Below are positions 16,573-25,388 of a stretch of DNA of 64,000 bases, piece after piece (position 1 is the stretch's first letter; each line of letters begins with the position of its first letter). The DNA is from an uncultured Burkholderiales bacterium (GTDB lineage Bacteria; Pseudomonadota; Gammaproteobacteria; Burkholderiales; Burkholderiaceae_C). The translations under genes were made by a program, and so were the position numbers. Under the pieces are notes generated by a model. That model was given only the letters and a program-made list of their open reading frames with translations, ran no database searches and was not told the DNA's origin. Where the stretch lies: positions 1 to 64,000 of the forward strand of contig CAIJQQ010000003.1 of assembly GCA_903822825.1 (NCBI GenBank), written 5' to 3'.

Positions 16573-17553
16573 ATGCGCACCAACCCAACTGCCCATCGAT
16601 GGACCCAGGGCCTGCTGGCCAGCTTGCTGCTGGTACTGGGGTCGTCTGCTTTGGCACAAAACTACCCGATTAAAACCATCCGCATGGTGGTCCCTTGGCC
16701 CGCAGGCACGCCGGCCGATGTGGCCGGCCGCATCGTTGCCGAGAAAATGGGCGCAAGCTTGGGTCAACCCATCGTGGTGGACAACAAACCCGGAGCAGCG
16801 GGCACGATCGGCATGGCCGATGCGATAAGGCAACCCGCAGATGGTTACACCTTGTACCTGCTGTCTTCGGCTTCACTGGTGGCACCTTTGCTGTTTCCAA
16901 CGCAGACCATTCCTTTCAAAAACCTGGAAGCCGTCGGGCACATGGCCTGGAGTTACAACGTGCTGGTGACCCCGGTGAGCAGCACACTCAAGGGGCCAGC
17001 CGACATTTTGCAAACGGCCAAGGCCAAGCCCGGCAGTTTGAGTTTTGCATCGGGCGGCAACGGCACCCCAGCCCACTTGGCAGGCGAACTGTTCAAGCAG
17101 CAAACCGGCACCGTCACCACCCATGTGCCCTACAACCAGTTCGGCTTGGCCATTGGCGACCTGATCGCTGACCGCACCAACTTCATGTTTTTGACAGCCT
17201 CAGCTGCGATCGCGCAAATCAACGGCGGCAAACTCAAACCCATGGCCGTCACAGGCGCCAAACGTCTGCCAGCCCTCAAAGACGTGCCCACCATGGCCGA
17301 GCAAGGTTTCGGTGACTTTGTGCTGCGCTCCTTTGACGGCATGATGGTCAAGACTGGCACGCCCAAAGAAGTGATCGAGCGCCTGAACACCGAACTGAAC
17401 AAGGCACTGAACCTGCCCGATGTTCGCGAGCGCCTGGGTGCCCTGGCCCTGGAGCCCGAACCCATGAGCGGCACCCAATTTGACAGCGTCATTGCCGTTG
17501 AAACCGAGAAATGGCTGCGCATCGGCAGAGCTGCGCAAATCAAGGCCGATTGA
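16573..17553 (+). CDS. Bug-family periplasmic solute-binding protein (TTT type)
   Basis: 326 residues. Signal peptide about 1-29 (QGLLASLLLVLGSSALAQNYP). Mature protein is a Bug/TctC-type two-lobed binding protein: YPIKTIRMVVPWPAGTPADVAGRIVAEKMGASLGQPIVVDNKPGAAGTIG is the family opening, and the PxGT/adjacent loop that grips a carboxylate is recognisable. No TctA/TctB lies next to it, so it is an orphan receptor. It directly abuts the GMC oxidoreductase gene (TGA-ATG with no gap), suggesting that the bound solute or its product is the oxidoreductase substrate. Confidence 0.9.
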   Translation: MRTNPTAHRWTQGLLASLLLVLGSSALAQNYPIKTIRMVVPWPAGTPADVAGRIVAEKMGASLGQPIVVDNKPGAAGTIGMADAIRQPADGYTLYLLSSASLVAPLLFPTQTIPFKNLEAVGHMAWSYNVLVTPVSSTLKGPADILQTAKAKPGSLSFASGGNGTPAHLAGELFKQQTGTVTTHVPYNQFGLAIGDLIADRTNFMFLTASAAIAQINGGKLKPMAVTGAKRLPALKDVPTMAEQGFGDFVLRSFDGMMVKTGTPKEVIERLNTELNKALNLPDVRERLGALALEPEPMSGTQFDSVIAVETEKWLRIGRAAQIKAD

Positions 17554-19170
17554 ATGTCTCCCGCCATGACCGAAACCGACATCGTCATTGTCGGGGCAGG
17601 CTCGGCAGGCTGCACCCTCGCCGCCCGTCTGAGTGAAGATCCGAATTTGCAGGTCACGCTGATCGAAGCAGGCACACCGTCCAGCTACCCTTGGCTGAAC
17701 ATCCCGATCGGGTACTTCAAAACCGTGGGCAATCCAGCGCACGATTGGCGATTTGAAACCCAGCCCGAAACAGGCATGGCTGACCGACGTCTGCCTTGGC
17801 CCAGAGGCAAAGGCCTGGGGGGCTCCAGCCTGATCAACGGCATGTTGTATCTGCGAGGTCATGCGCAAGACTATGAGGGCTGGCAGGCGCTGGGCAACCC
17901 TGGCTGGTCTTGGTCCGATGTGCTGCCCTATTTTCAAAGGGCCATGGGTACCCGCCAGACGACAACGGGCGATGACCAGGACGGGCCTTTGTGGGTGTCC
18001 GAATTGCCACGTGATCCACTGTCTGATGCGTTCATCGCAGCGGCTGGCCAATGCGGCATCGCGCCGATCGAAGACTTCAATGGTGGTGACAACACCGGCG
18101 CAGCATATTTTCGAATGAACACGCGCCACGGCCAACGCATGAGCACCGAGCGCGCCTATTTGCGGCGCGCCATGCAACGCCCCAACTTGCAGGTCATCAG
18201 TGGTGCACAGATCACCCGCATCTTGATGCAAGGCCACAGGGCCCATGGCGTGGCATGGGTTCAAAACGGACAAAACCACCAACTCCAAGCCAAGCATGAA
18301 GTGGTGCTGTGTGCAGGGGCCATCCAGTCACCCCAGCTCTTGCAACTGTCGGGCATCGGACCGGCCGAACTGCTGCAGCAGCATCAGATTTCGCCCGCCA
18401 TCGATTTGCCGGGCGTGGGCGAAAACTTGCAAGACCATTTGCAAGTTCGCCCATCTTTTCGCTGCCAAGGCGTGGAAACGCTGAACGATGTGGCCAACAG
18501 CCGGTGGCGCAGCGCACGTGATTTTCTGCGCTACCAACTCACCCGCACTGGACCGCTGGCCACCGGGGTGTACCGAGCGGGAGCTTTTTTGTCGCTGGAC
18601 AATGCTGCACAAACCCATTGGCCCAATGTGCAGATCCATTTCGGCTTGGTGAGTTTTGACCGTCCTCACCAGCCGCCCCACCCTTTTCCAGGCATCACGC
18701 TGTCGGCCTGCATATTGCGTCCTGAAAGTCGTGGGCGCATCCAGATTTGCAGCGCCGACCCCTTGGCGTCCCCCGCCATCCAGGCCAACTACCTGAGTGC
18801 CGAAAGCGACCAGCGGCTGGCTGTGAAGATGGTGCGCAAGATGCGCGAGATCGCCAGCCAGGGGCCTCTGTCTCGCACCATCTTGCAAGAGCATGAACCA
18901 GGCGCGTCATGTCAAAGCGATGCGCAGATCCTGAACTGGGTGCGGCGCCGGGCAGGCAGCATTTTTCACCCTGTGGGCACCTGTGCCATGGGCCCCGCCA
19001 CAGACCCCATGGCTGTGGTCGATGCCCGACTGCGCGTTCACGGTGTGCAAGGCCTCAGAGTGGTAGACGGCTCGGTCATGCCGCGCATCGTGTCGGGTAA
19101 CACCAATGCGCCCATCATCATGGTGGCCGAAAAAGCCGCAGACCTGATCCGTGAGGATTTGCGAGTCTAA
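17554..19170 (+). CDS. GMC-family FAD-dependent oxidoreductase (choline dehydrogenase-like)
   Basis: 538 residues. FAD-binding motif DIVIVGAGSAGCTLAARLSEDPNLQVTLIEAG at the N-terminus, GMC signature GKGLGGSSLINGMLYLRGHAQDYEGW (about 87-115) and second signature VVLCAGAIQSPQLLQLSGIGP (about 250-270). C-terminal domain has the catalytic-region HPVGTCAMG and VSGNTNAPIIMVAEKAADLI. The family oxidises alcohols to aldehydes; the substrate cannot be told from sequence. Start: ATG at 17554 immediately after the Bug stop; an internal ATG at 17566 (MTETDIV) is possible. The stop overlaps the stop of the convergent MarR gene by four bases. Confidence 0.9.
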   Translation: MSPAMTETDIVIVGAGSAGCTLAARLSEDPNLQVTLIEAGTPSSYPWLNIPIGYFKTVGNPAHDWRFETQPETGMADRRLPWPRGKGLGGSSLINGMLYLRGHAQDYEGWQALGNPGWSWSDVLPYFQRAMGTRQTTTGDDQDGPLWVSELPRDPLSDAFIAAAGQCGIAPIEDFNGGDNTGAAYFRMNTRHGQRMSTERAYLRRAMQRPNLQVISGAQITRILMQGHRAHGVAWVQNGQNHQLQAKHEVVLCAGAIQSPQLLQLSGIGPAELLQQHQISPAIDLPGVGENLQDHLQVRPSFRCQGVETLNDVANSRWRSARDFLRYQLTRTGPLATGVYRAGAFLSLDNAAQTHWPNVQIHFGLVSFDRPHQPPHPFPGITLSACILRPESRGRIQICSADPLASPAIQANYLSAESDQRLAVKMVRKMREIASQGPLSRTILQEHEPGASCQSDAQILNWVRRRAGSIFHPVGTCAMGPATDPMAVVDARLRVHGVQGLRVVDGSVMPRIVSGNTNAPIIMVAEKAADLIREDLRV

Positions 19171-19739
19171 ACGCCAGGCAGTGATGCCTTCCAGCGGGCG
19201 CGACTGCCGCCCTGTCTGCGCCCTGTAGCGCCTTCGGGTTTGTGCGTTTGCGCCACCGCCAAGGCCCGCGCCTGCATGGCGTTCAAACTGCGGGCCAGGG
19301 CCTGTCGCGCGTCGGGCTCCAAATCCTGCAAAAGCTCATGGTGTACCTGAACGACACGGGGAAACAGTTGCTCGAACAGTGCCGCGCCAGCCTGCGTGAG
19401 CAAGACACGGGCCCTGCGGCCATCGCCCGGCACGGGTTGTCGCTCGACAAGCCCCTTGCCCATCAGGCCCCGCAAAGTCTTAGAAGCCTGTGAACGGTCC
19501 ACCGTGGTGCGCGCTGCCAGGTCCGAGGGCGACATGGCGTTGAGCTCAGCCAGCATGGCCACAAACTGCCACTCTTCACGGGTGATGCCGTATTCGTTTT
19601 CGCAGATGCGGGTGACCAGCGAACCGCTGATGCCCAGCAACTCCGACAGCCGGAAATTGAGCAGATCGAAAATCGATTTCGGATCTTCAAACTCGGGCAG
19701 TTGGCTTTGCGCGGCCAATGATGCTTTGGGAAAACCCAT
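19167..19739 (-). CDS. MarR-family transcriptional regulator
   Basis: 190 residues from the ATG at 19739 (MGFPKASLAAQSQLPEFED); the track ORF to 20276 reads back through the aminotransferase gene. The winged helix is clear: REEWQFVAMLAELNAMSPSDLAARTTVDRSQASKTLRGLMGKGLVERQPVPGDGRRARVLLTQAG. A basic C-terminal tail (GATGRRQGGSRARWKA) is unusual. It is divergent from the aminotransferase-TTT-amidohydrolase operon and is the obvious candidate regulator, with a dyad in between. Confidence 0.9.
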   Translation of the reverse strand: MGFPKASLAAQSQLPEFEDPKSIFDLLNFRLSELLGISGSLVTRICENEYGITREEWQFVAMLAELNAMSPSDLAARTTVDRSQASKTLRGLMGKGLVERQPVPGDGRRARVLLTQAGAALFEQLFPRVVQVHHELLQDLEPDARQALARSLNAMQARALAVAQTHKPEGATGRRQGGSRARWKASLPGV

Positions 19740-19777
19740 GGTGGATGCGGCCTGTCTACGGGAAAAACCTGAGGATA

Positions 19778-19792
19778 ATGGATTTATTCCAT
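19778..19792. promoter_or_regulatory. Candidate MarR operator
   Basis: ATGGA-TTTAT-TCCAT, 5-bp perfect arms around 5 bases, AT-rich, in the 70-base gap between the MarR start and the aminotransferase start. Short arms keep confidence low. Confidence 0.35.
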
Positions 19793-19808
19793 CACCTGCT
19801 TGCTGCCT

Positions 19809-21206
19809 ATGCTTAAACGCATGAGCACAACGCCCCTCAAGACCTCGGTCAACGACCCCATCGACATCCGCAGCGCCAACGCGCAGCACATGTACCACCC
19901 CATGATCGACCCCAAGGCGTTGCAGGCTTCGCCACCCCTGATCATTGACCGGGGCGAAGGCGTCTATGTTTACGACATCGACGGCAAGCGCTACCTGGAC
20001 ACCGTGGCTTCGCTGTGGAACGTGAACGTCGGGCACAACCGCCCCGAGGTCATCAACGCCATCAAGGCCCAGCTGGACAAGCTGGCTTATTACTCCACCT
20101 TTCAAAACACCTCCAACCCGCCCGCCATCGAACTGTCGGCGCGGCTGATGCGCATGTTTGCCCCCGAAAAAATGAACAAGGTGTTCTTTTCCTCCGGCGG
20201 ATCGGACGCGGTGGAGACGGCGCTCAAGCTGGCGCGCCAATACTGGAAGCTGCAAGGCCAGCACGATCGTCACCAATTCATCTCACTCAAATGGGGCTAC
20301 CACGGCGTGCATTTTGGCGGCGCGTCCATCAACGGCAACCCGATGTTCCGCAGCGCCTACGAACCCCTGCTGGCGGGCTGCCATCTGGCCGAAACACCCT
20401 ACACCTACCGCAACCCCTGGAACGAAACCGACCCGGCCCAACTGGCCCAGCTGTGCCTTGACCAATTGGCCCAGCTGATCGCGCAAATCGGCGCCCAGCA
20501 CATCGCTGCCCTGGTGGCCGAGCCGGTGCAAGGCGCAGGCGGCGTGATCGTGCCGCACCACAGCTACTGGCCGGGCCTGCGTCAACTGCTCGACCAGCAG
20601 GGCATCTTGCTCATCAGCGACGAGATCGTGACCGGCTTTGGCCGCATCGGCGCCATGTGCGGCGCCCGCGCCTGGGGCGTGGCCCCAGACATCATGGCCA
20701 TGGCCAAGGGCATCAATTCGGGCTATGTGCCCTTGGGCGCCACCCTCATCAACGAACGCGTGGCCAGCGCCTGGAACCAGCCCGGCGTGCCCGCTGCACT
20801 GATGCACGGCTACACCTATTCAGGCCATGCGCTGGCCTGCGCTGCGGCCAATGCCAATCTGGACATCGTGGCCAGCGAAGACTTGCCCGGCAACGCCAGC
20901 CGCGTGGGGGCTTACATGCAAGACAAATTGCAAGAGCTGACGCATTACAACCATGTGGGCGAAGTGCGTGGCAAAGGCATGATGGCCGCCGTGGAACTGG
21001 TGACCGACAAAGCCAGCCGGGCCATGCTGGTGCCACCTTCGGCCTACATCCAGACCCTGGTGGGTACAGCCAGAGATGCTGGTGCCATCGTCCGCGTGCA
21101 AGGCAACCGGCTGATCTTGTCGCCCCCTCTGGTCTTCACCCGTGAGAACGTGGACGAAGCGCTCAGGGTTTTACACCTTGCGTTCACAGCGGCCGAAAAA
21201 GTTTAA
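19809..21206 (+). CDS. Class III pyridoxal-phosphate aminotransferase (omega-amino acid/amine type)
   Basis: About 465 residues from ATG 19809 (MLKRMSTT; ATG 19821 also possible). The class III fold is evident: LDTVASLWNVNVGHNRPEV, FFSSGGSDAVETALKLARQYW (cofactor phosphate), WGYHGVHFGG, VAEPVQGAGGVIVPHHSYWPGLRQLLDQQGILLISDEIVTGFGRIG, and PLP lysine in MAMAKGINSGYVPLGA. Family members transfer amino groups from omega-amino acids or diamines such as putrescine or taurine to pyruvate. First gene of a five-gene operon with a TTT importer and an acetylpolyamine-type amidohydrolase, which favours an amine substrate (inference). Confidence 0.9.
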   Translation: MLKRMSTTPLKTSVNDPIDIRSANAQHMYHPMIDPKALQASPPLIIDRGEGVYVYDIDGKRYLDTVASLWNVNVGHNRPEVINAIKAQLDKLAYYSTFQNTSNPPAIELSARLMRMFAPEKMNKVFFSSGGSDAVETALKLARQYWKLQGQHDRHQFISLKWGYHGVHFGGASINGNPMFRSAYEPLLAGCHLAETPYTYRNPWNETDPAQLAQLCLDQLAQLIAQIGAQHIAALVAEPVQGAGGVIVPHHSYWPGLRQLLDQQGILLISDEIVTGFGRIGAMCGARAWGVAPDIMAMAKGINSGYVPLGATLINERVASAWNQPGVPAALMHGYTYSGHALACAAANANLDIVASEDLPGNASRVGAYMQDKLQELTHYNHVGEVRGKGMMAAVELVTDKASRAMLVPPSAYIQTLVGTARDAGAIVRVQGNRLILSPPLVFTRENVDEALRVLHLAFTAAEKV

Positions 21207-21246
21207 TTCCCCCATGCCCACTGCCCTCAACTGACTGGAGACAACC

Positions 21247-22203
21247 ATGCCTCATCGCATCCGCCTCATCGCTTTGGCCGCCCTGGCCGCTGCTGCTGCA
21301 CTGCCCGCCATGGCGCAAGACAAATGGCCCAGCAAGCCCATCGAGATCATTTACCCCTACCCACCAGGCAACGACATGGACGTGGTGACGCGATTGCTGG
21401 CCGAAGGCATGAGCAAGCGGCTGGGCGTGCCGGTGCAAGTGATCAACAAGCCCGGCGGTGGCGGCGTGGTGGGCTTTGCCGAGATGACCCGCGCCAAACC
21501 CGATGGCTACACCATCGGCACCTGGACGCCTGGCCCAGGCATCTCGCAGATCGTGGCGGGCAACACGCCTTACAAAATGAGCGACTACCAGTCGGTAGGC
21601 GGCATGCTGATCAACGACTTTGTGCTGGCTGTGCGTGGCGACATACCGGCCACCAACCTCAAGGAGTTTGCCGCATGGGCCAAGAAAAGCGGCAAGCCCG
21701 TGGTGATTGGCAGCTACGCACCAGCCGCCGTGCCTGCACTGATCGCCGCCAAAATCGCCAAAAAAGACGGATGGGCCTACAAGGTCGTGGCCTTCCCCAA
21801 CCCCAGTGCCAAAGAGTTGGTGGCCGGTGATGCCGACGTGACCACCGCCGGGGCCGAAGGCGCCATGTCTTATGCCAAGGCCGGGCAAATCAAGATCCTG
21901 TCAGCCTGGGGCCCTCAGCGCAACCCGGTGTTCCCGAACGCCGCCACCCCCACCGAAGAAGGCTATGGCGACTTGTACACCTGGGGCGGAATGGCCGCAC
22001 CCGTGGGTGTGCCCAAGGACATCATCAACAAGCTCTCCAGCGTGATGATGGAATCCCTCAATGACAAGGCGGTGCAGGACCAGTTCAAGAAAGCCGGTAT
22101 TCCAGCGTTCCCCATGACCGCTGAGCAGATGGGCAAGCGCGTGACTGAAGACGCCAAATGGATTGGCGAGTTGATGACCGAGTTGGGCATGACCAAGAAG
22201 TGA
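21247..22203 (+). CDS. tctC: TTT transporter periplasmic receptor (TctC/Bug)
   Basis: 318 residues. Signal peptide MPHRIRLIALAALAAAAALPAMAQDKW with cleavage near AMA-QD. Mature protein is of the Bug/TctC family (SKPIEIIYPYPPGNDMDVVTRLLAEGMSKRLGVPVQVINKPGGGGVVGFAEM). It binds the solute in the periplasm for TctBA, which follow at two-base spacings. GGAGACAACC before the ATG is a good ribosome site. It lies 40 bases after the aminotransferase. Confidence 0.93.
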   Translation: MPHRIRLIALAALAAAAALPAMAQDKWPSKPIEIIYPYPPGNDMDVVTRLLAEGMSKRLGVPVQVINKPGGGGVVGFAEMTRAKPDGYTIGTWTPGPGISQIVAGNTPYKMSDYQSVGGMLINDFVLAVRGDIPATNLKEFAAWAKKSGKPVVIGSYAPAAVPALIAAKIAKKDGWAYKVVAFPNPSAKELVAGDADVTTAGAEGAMSYAKAGQIKILSAWGPQRNPVFPNAATPTEEGYGDLYTWGGMAAPVGVPKDIINKLSSVMMESLNDKAVQDQFKKAGIPAFPMTAEQMGKRVTEDAKWIGELMTELGMTKK

Positions 22204-22205
22204 CG

Positions 22206-22694
22206 ATGAAGCCCGAATCAAGCCTTCGCGGTTGGTCCTGGGACCGGGTGTTGTTGCTCGTGCTGGCGTTGCTGGCGGGTGGCCTGGCGCTGGCCAGCCG
22301 CTCACTCATCGTGCCTTACCCCCAAGATGCGGCTTGGTTCGAATCGGCCGCATTTTTTCCCTTGCTGGCCTTGGGGCTGATGGCCCTGGCGGGCGTGGTG
22401 GAGGTCTTCCATCGCCGCAACGCCATCGAGCTCAAAGACTCTGAAGAGCTCGATTCCAGCCAGGCCCGCATGGGTCTGGCCTGGCTCATGCTGGGCCTGT
22501 TTGGCCTTTACATGCTGGCTGTGCCGTGGATGGGCTATCTGAGCAGTACCTTGCTCTTTTTGGTGGCCAGCAGTCGGATGCTGGGCTTTGCCTGGCGCAC
22601 CACCTGGGCGCTGAGCCTGCCCCTGGCGCTGGCCATGTGGTGGGTGTTTTTGAAACTTCTCAAAGTCCACTTCGGACACGGCTGGTTGAACTGA
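22206..22694 (+). CDS. tctB: TTT transporter small membrane subunit (TctB)
   Basis: 162 residues, start at ATG 22206 (MKPESSLRGW); the track start at 22158 is inside tctC. Four hydrophobic segments (VLLLVLALLAGGLALASR, AFFPLLALGLMALAGVV, MGLAWLMLGLFGLYMLAVPW, LSLPLALAMWWVFLKLL) match the four-helix DUF1468/TctB family. It pairs with TctA in the inner membrane and is two bases from its neighbours on both sides. Confidence 0.9.
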   Translation: MKPESSLRGWSWDRVLLLVLALLAGGLALASRSLIVPYPQDAAWFESAAFFPLLALGLMALAGVVEVFHRRNAIELKDSEELDSSQARMGLAWLMLGLFGLYMLAVPWMGYLSSTLLFLVASSRMLGFAWRTTWALSLPLALAMWWVFLKLLKVHFGHGWLN

Positions 22695-22696
22695 GC

Positions 22697-24190
22697 ATGG
22701 AGTTTTTTGAAAGTCTGTCGCAGGGTTTTGCGGCGCTGGCCACGTGGCAAATCGCACTGTCCCTGTTGGTGGGCTCGGCTTTGGGCATTGTGGTGGGCGT
22801 GTTGCCCGGTGTGGGGCCTGGCGTCACGATTGCCGTGCTGCTGCCTTTCACTTACGGCATGGCCCCGCTGGCGGGCATTTCCTTGCTGCTGGGGGTCTAC
22901 TGCGGCGCCTTTTACGGCGGTGCGGTCACGTCCATCCTGATCCGCACGCCGGGCGAAGCCTCGTCCATCATGACCATGTTCGACGGCTACCCGATGGCCC
23001 GAAAGGGTCAGGCGCAAAGGGCCTTGTCGCTGGCCTTCATGTCGGCCTTCATTGGCGGCATCGTGAGCGCATTGCTGCTGGGCCTGGCGGCTCGACCACT
23101 GGCCGGTTTTGCTGCCAAATTCGGCGCACCTGAGAGCGTGATGGCCATTTTGCTGGCCTGCCTGTGTGTGGGCAAAGCCTATCAGCGCCAGTTTGCCTCG
23201 GCCATGATGATGATGTGCTTCGGTTTCTTCCTGGCCACGGTGGGCATCGACCCCAACTCCAACGAGCAACGCTACACCCTGGGCCTGCAGGGCCTGCTCA
23301 GCGGCATCCCGTTGGTGCCCGTGGCGGTGGGCATGTTCGGCATGGCGCAGGCCCTGGTCATGGTCAGCTCTCCCGTGCCCACGTTTGACGCTTCGCTGAT
23401 TGGCCGTGCTGGTGTGTCCTGGCGGGCCTTTCTGGAGCCCTTCAAATACCCCAAAACCCTGGGCAAAGGCCTGTTTCTGGGCTCGGCCATCGGTGTGCTC
23501 CCCGCTGTGGGTGCTGCCCTGTCCACCTCACTGGCTTACTTTTGGGCGCAACGCGGCGCCCAAGACCCCACACCTTTTGGCGAAGGCAACCCCGAAGGCA
23601 TCGTGGCCGCCGAAAGCGCCAACAACTCCAACTCGGGCGGCGCCATGATCACGGTGCTGACGCTGGGCATTCCGGGTGATGCCATCACGGCCATCATCAT
23701 GGGTGTGTTTGTGGTGCACGGCATCGTGCCGGGCCCGTCGCTGTTCATGGACCGTCCTGAAATCATCAACGGGGTGCTGTCGGCCTTGCTGGTCATCAAC
23801 GTGGTCATCCTGGCCCTGCTGGTGGTGTGCGTCAAACCGCTGGCCCGCCTGGCTTATGTGAACCCGCGCATCCTGGGTCTGGCGATTTTGACGCTGTGCT
23901 TTGTGGGGGCCTACTCAGCCGCCAACTCCATGTATTACGTTCTGATTGCCACTGTGTTTGGCGTTTTCGGGCTGGTGTGTGCACGGGCCAACATCCCGAC
24001 CATCCCGCTGATTTTGGGCATGGTCATGGGCGACACGCTGGAGTCGGCCTTGCGCCAAGCACTGGGCCGCAGCGACGGCTCATTGATGCCATTCATTGAA
24101 CGCCCCATCTCCATGAGCATTCTGGCCGTCATGGTTCTGATGCTGGTCTGGCCTTGGCTGCACAAGCTTTTCTTATCACGCAAACCCTGA
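22697..24190 (+). CDS. tctA: TTT transporter large membrane subunit (TctA)
   Basis: 497 residues, start at ATG 22697 (MEFFESLSQGF). TctA hallmarks: GIVVGVLPGVGPGVTIAVLLPFTYGM, GAFYGGAVTSILIRTPGEASSIMTMFDGYPMARKGQA, and in the second half AAESANNSNSGGAMITVLTLGIPGDAITAIIMG, reflecting the internal duplication of the family. About 11-12 membrane segments. It is the sodium- or proton-coupled translocator for the solute delivered by TctC. Confidence 0.95.
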   Translation: MEFFESLSQGFAALATWQIALSLLVGSALGIVVGVLPGVGPGVTIAVLLPFTYGMAPLAGISLLLGVYCGAFYGGAVTSILIRTPGEASSIMTMFDGYPMARKGQAQRALSLAFMSAFIGGIVSALLLGLAARPLAGFAAKFGAPESVMAILLACLCVGKAYQRQFASAMMMMCFGFFLATVGIDPNSNEQRYTLGLQGLLSGIPLVPVAVGMFGMAQALVMVSSPVPTFDASLIGRAGVSWRAFLEPFKYPKTLGKGLFLGSAIGVLPAVGAALSTSLAYFWAQRGAQDPTPFGEGNPEGIVAAESANNSNSGGAMITVLTLGIPGDAITAIIMGVFVVHGIVPGPSLFMDRPEIINGVLSALLVINVVILALLVVCVKPLARLAYVNPRILGLAILTLCFVGAYSAANSMYYVLIATVFGVFGLVCARANIPTIPLILGMVMGDTLESALRQALGRSDGSLMPFIERPISMSILAVMVLMLVWPWLHKLFLSRKP

Positions 24191-24198
24191 AATTTTCC

Positions 24199-25323
24199 AT
24201 GCCCAACACCACCGCCTATGTGACCGACGAGCTGTGCTTTTGGCATGACCCGGGCAACTACGCCCTGATGCTCAAGCCTGGTGGTTTTGTGGAGCCTTAC
24301 AACCGACACATCGAAAACGCCGACCCCAAGCGGCGTCTGCACAACCTGGTCCAGCAATCGGGCCTGGTGCACAGCCTGCATGTGATCCCGGCGCGCGACG
24401 CGCAGGTGCACGAACTCACCCGCCTGCACAGCGCCAGTTACGTGGCCAAGGTCGAGCAAATCGCACTGGCCGGAGGCGGTGACACCGGCATTGGCGCACC
24501 CATCTCGTCCAACGGCTGGGCCGCCGCCCGCCGCTCTGCCGGTTGCGCCCTCACCGCCGTGGACGCCGCCATGCAAGGTCAAGCGCAAATGGCGTATGCC
24601 CTGACCCGCCCGCCCGGCCACCACGCAGAACCCGAACAAGGCATGGGTTTTTGCGTCTTTGCCAATGCCGCTTTGGCTGCAGCCCATGCCATCGAAGTCT
24701 ATGGTTTGCAGCGTGTCGCCATCGTCGACTGGGACGTGCATTTTGGCAACGGCACCCAAAAGTGTTTTGAGCAGCGCAGCGATGTGCTGACGATTTCGGT
24801 GCACCAACAAGCAGGCTATCTGTTCGTCAAGGGCGAGGCCGACGAACTGGGCCAAGGTGCAGGTGCGGGCTACAACATCAACATCCCCCTGCCCCCGGGT
24901 TGCGGCTTCGGGGCTTATCGGGAGTCCTTCGAGAAAGTGATATTGCCCGCACTGGATGCCTACAAACCCCAGCTGATCGTCGTGGCTTGCGGCTACGATG
25001 CCGGGCGCTTTGACCCCCTGGGCCGCATGATGCTCGACGGCGTGGCCTTTCGCTGGATGACCGATGCGGTGCTGGACATGGCCCGCAAGCACGCCCAAGG
25101 CCGCGTGGTCATGACGCACGAAGGCGGTTATTGCCCGGTGTCGGTCCCGTTTTGGGGCATGTCGGTGTTGGAACAGATGACCGGTTTGAAGACAGAAGTG
25201 GTCTGCCCGTTTACCGGACAACACGACCAGATGCCCGCGCAAAAACTGCAAATTGAGCAGGCACGCCTGGTGCAGTCACTGGCCGGGTATTTTGAAGACA
25301 TCCGGCAAAAGCACTGGGCCTGA
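24199..25323 (+). CDS. Class II histone-deacetylase-like amidohydrolase (HDAH/acetylpolyamine amidohydrolase family)
   Basis: 374 residues from ATG 24199 (MPNTTAYVTDELCFWHDPGNY). Zinc-dependent deacetylase fold: RPPGHHAEPEQGMGFCVFANAALA (tandem catalytic His, about 138-143), VDWDVHFGNGTQ (Asp and His zinc ligands, about 175-182), ACGYDAGRFDPLGRMM (third ligand Asp, about 266) and the EGGY near the C-terminus (THEGGYCPV). The overall pattern resembles bacterial HDAH enzymes of Bordetella/Alcaligenes. Usual HHG is HFG here, but the ligand His is kept. Last gene of the aminotransferase-tctCBA operon, eight bases after tctA. Likely substrate is an N-acylated amine (inference). Confidence 0.85.
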   Translation: MPNTTAYVTDELCFWHDPGNYALMLKPGGFVEPYNRHIENADPKRRLHNLVQQSGLVHSLHVIPARDAQVHELTRLHSASYVAKVEQIALAGGGDTGIGAPISSNGWAAARRSAGCALTAVDAAMQGQAQMAYALTRPPGHHAEPEQGMGFCVFANAALAAAHAIEVYGLQRVAIVDWDVHFGNGTQKCFEQRSDVLTISVHQQAGYLFVKGEADELGQGAGAGYNINIPLPPGCGFGAYRESFEKVILPALDAYKPQLIVVACGYDAGRFDPLGRMMLDGVAFRWMTDAVLDMARKHAQGRVVMTHEGGYCPVSVPFWGMSVLEQMTGLKTEVVCPFTGQHDQMPAQKLQIEQARLVQSLAGYFEDIRQKHWA

Positions 25324-25332
25324 ACGTCCGTT

Positions 25333-25359
25333 CGCTGGACGTTGAACAAACGTTCAGCG
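25333..25359. terminator. Hairpin between convergent genes (possible bidirectional terminator)
   Basis: CGCTGGACGTT-GAACA-AACGTTCAGCG: 11-bp stem with one G-T pair and a 5-base loop in the 65-base gap between the amidohydrolase and pmbA stops. No T-run is present, so termination is not certain. Confidence 0.45.
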
Positions 25360-25388
25360 GCCGACAAGCAGTGCTCTTCAGCCGAAGC

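Noticed and set aside
16573-17553. Treating the first Bug gene as part of a complete TTT transporter
   Set aside because: No TctA or TctB gene is adjacent; the only tctBA pair is at 22.2-24.2 kb with its own receptor.
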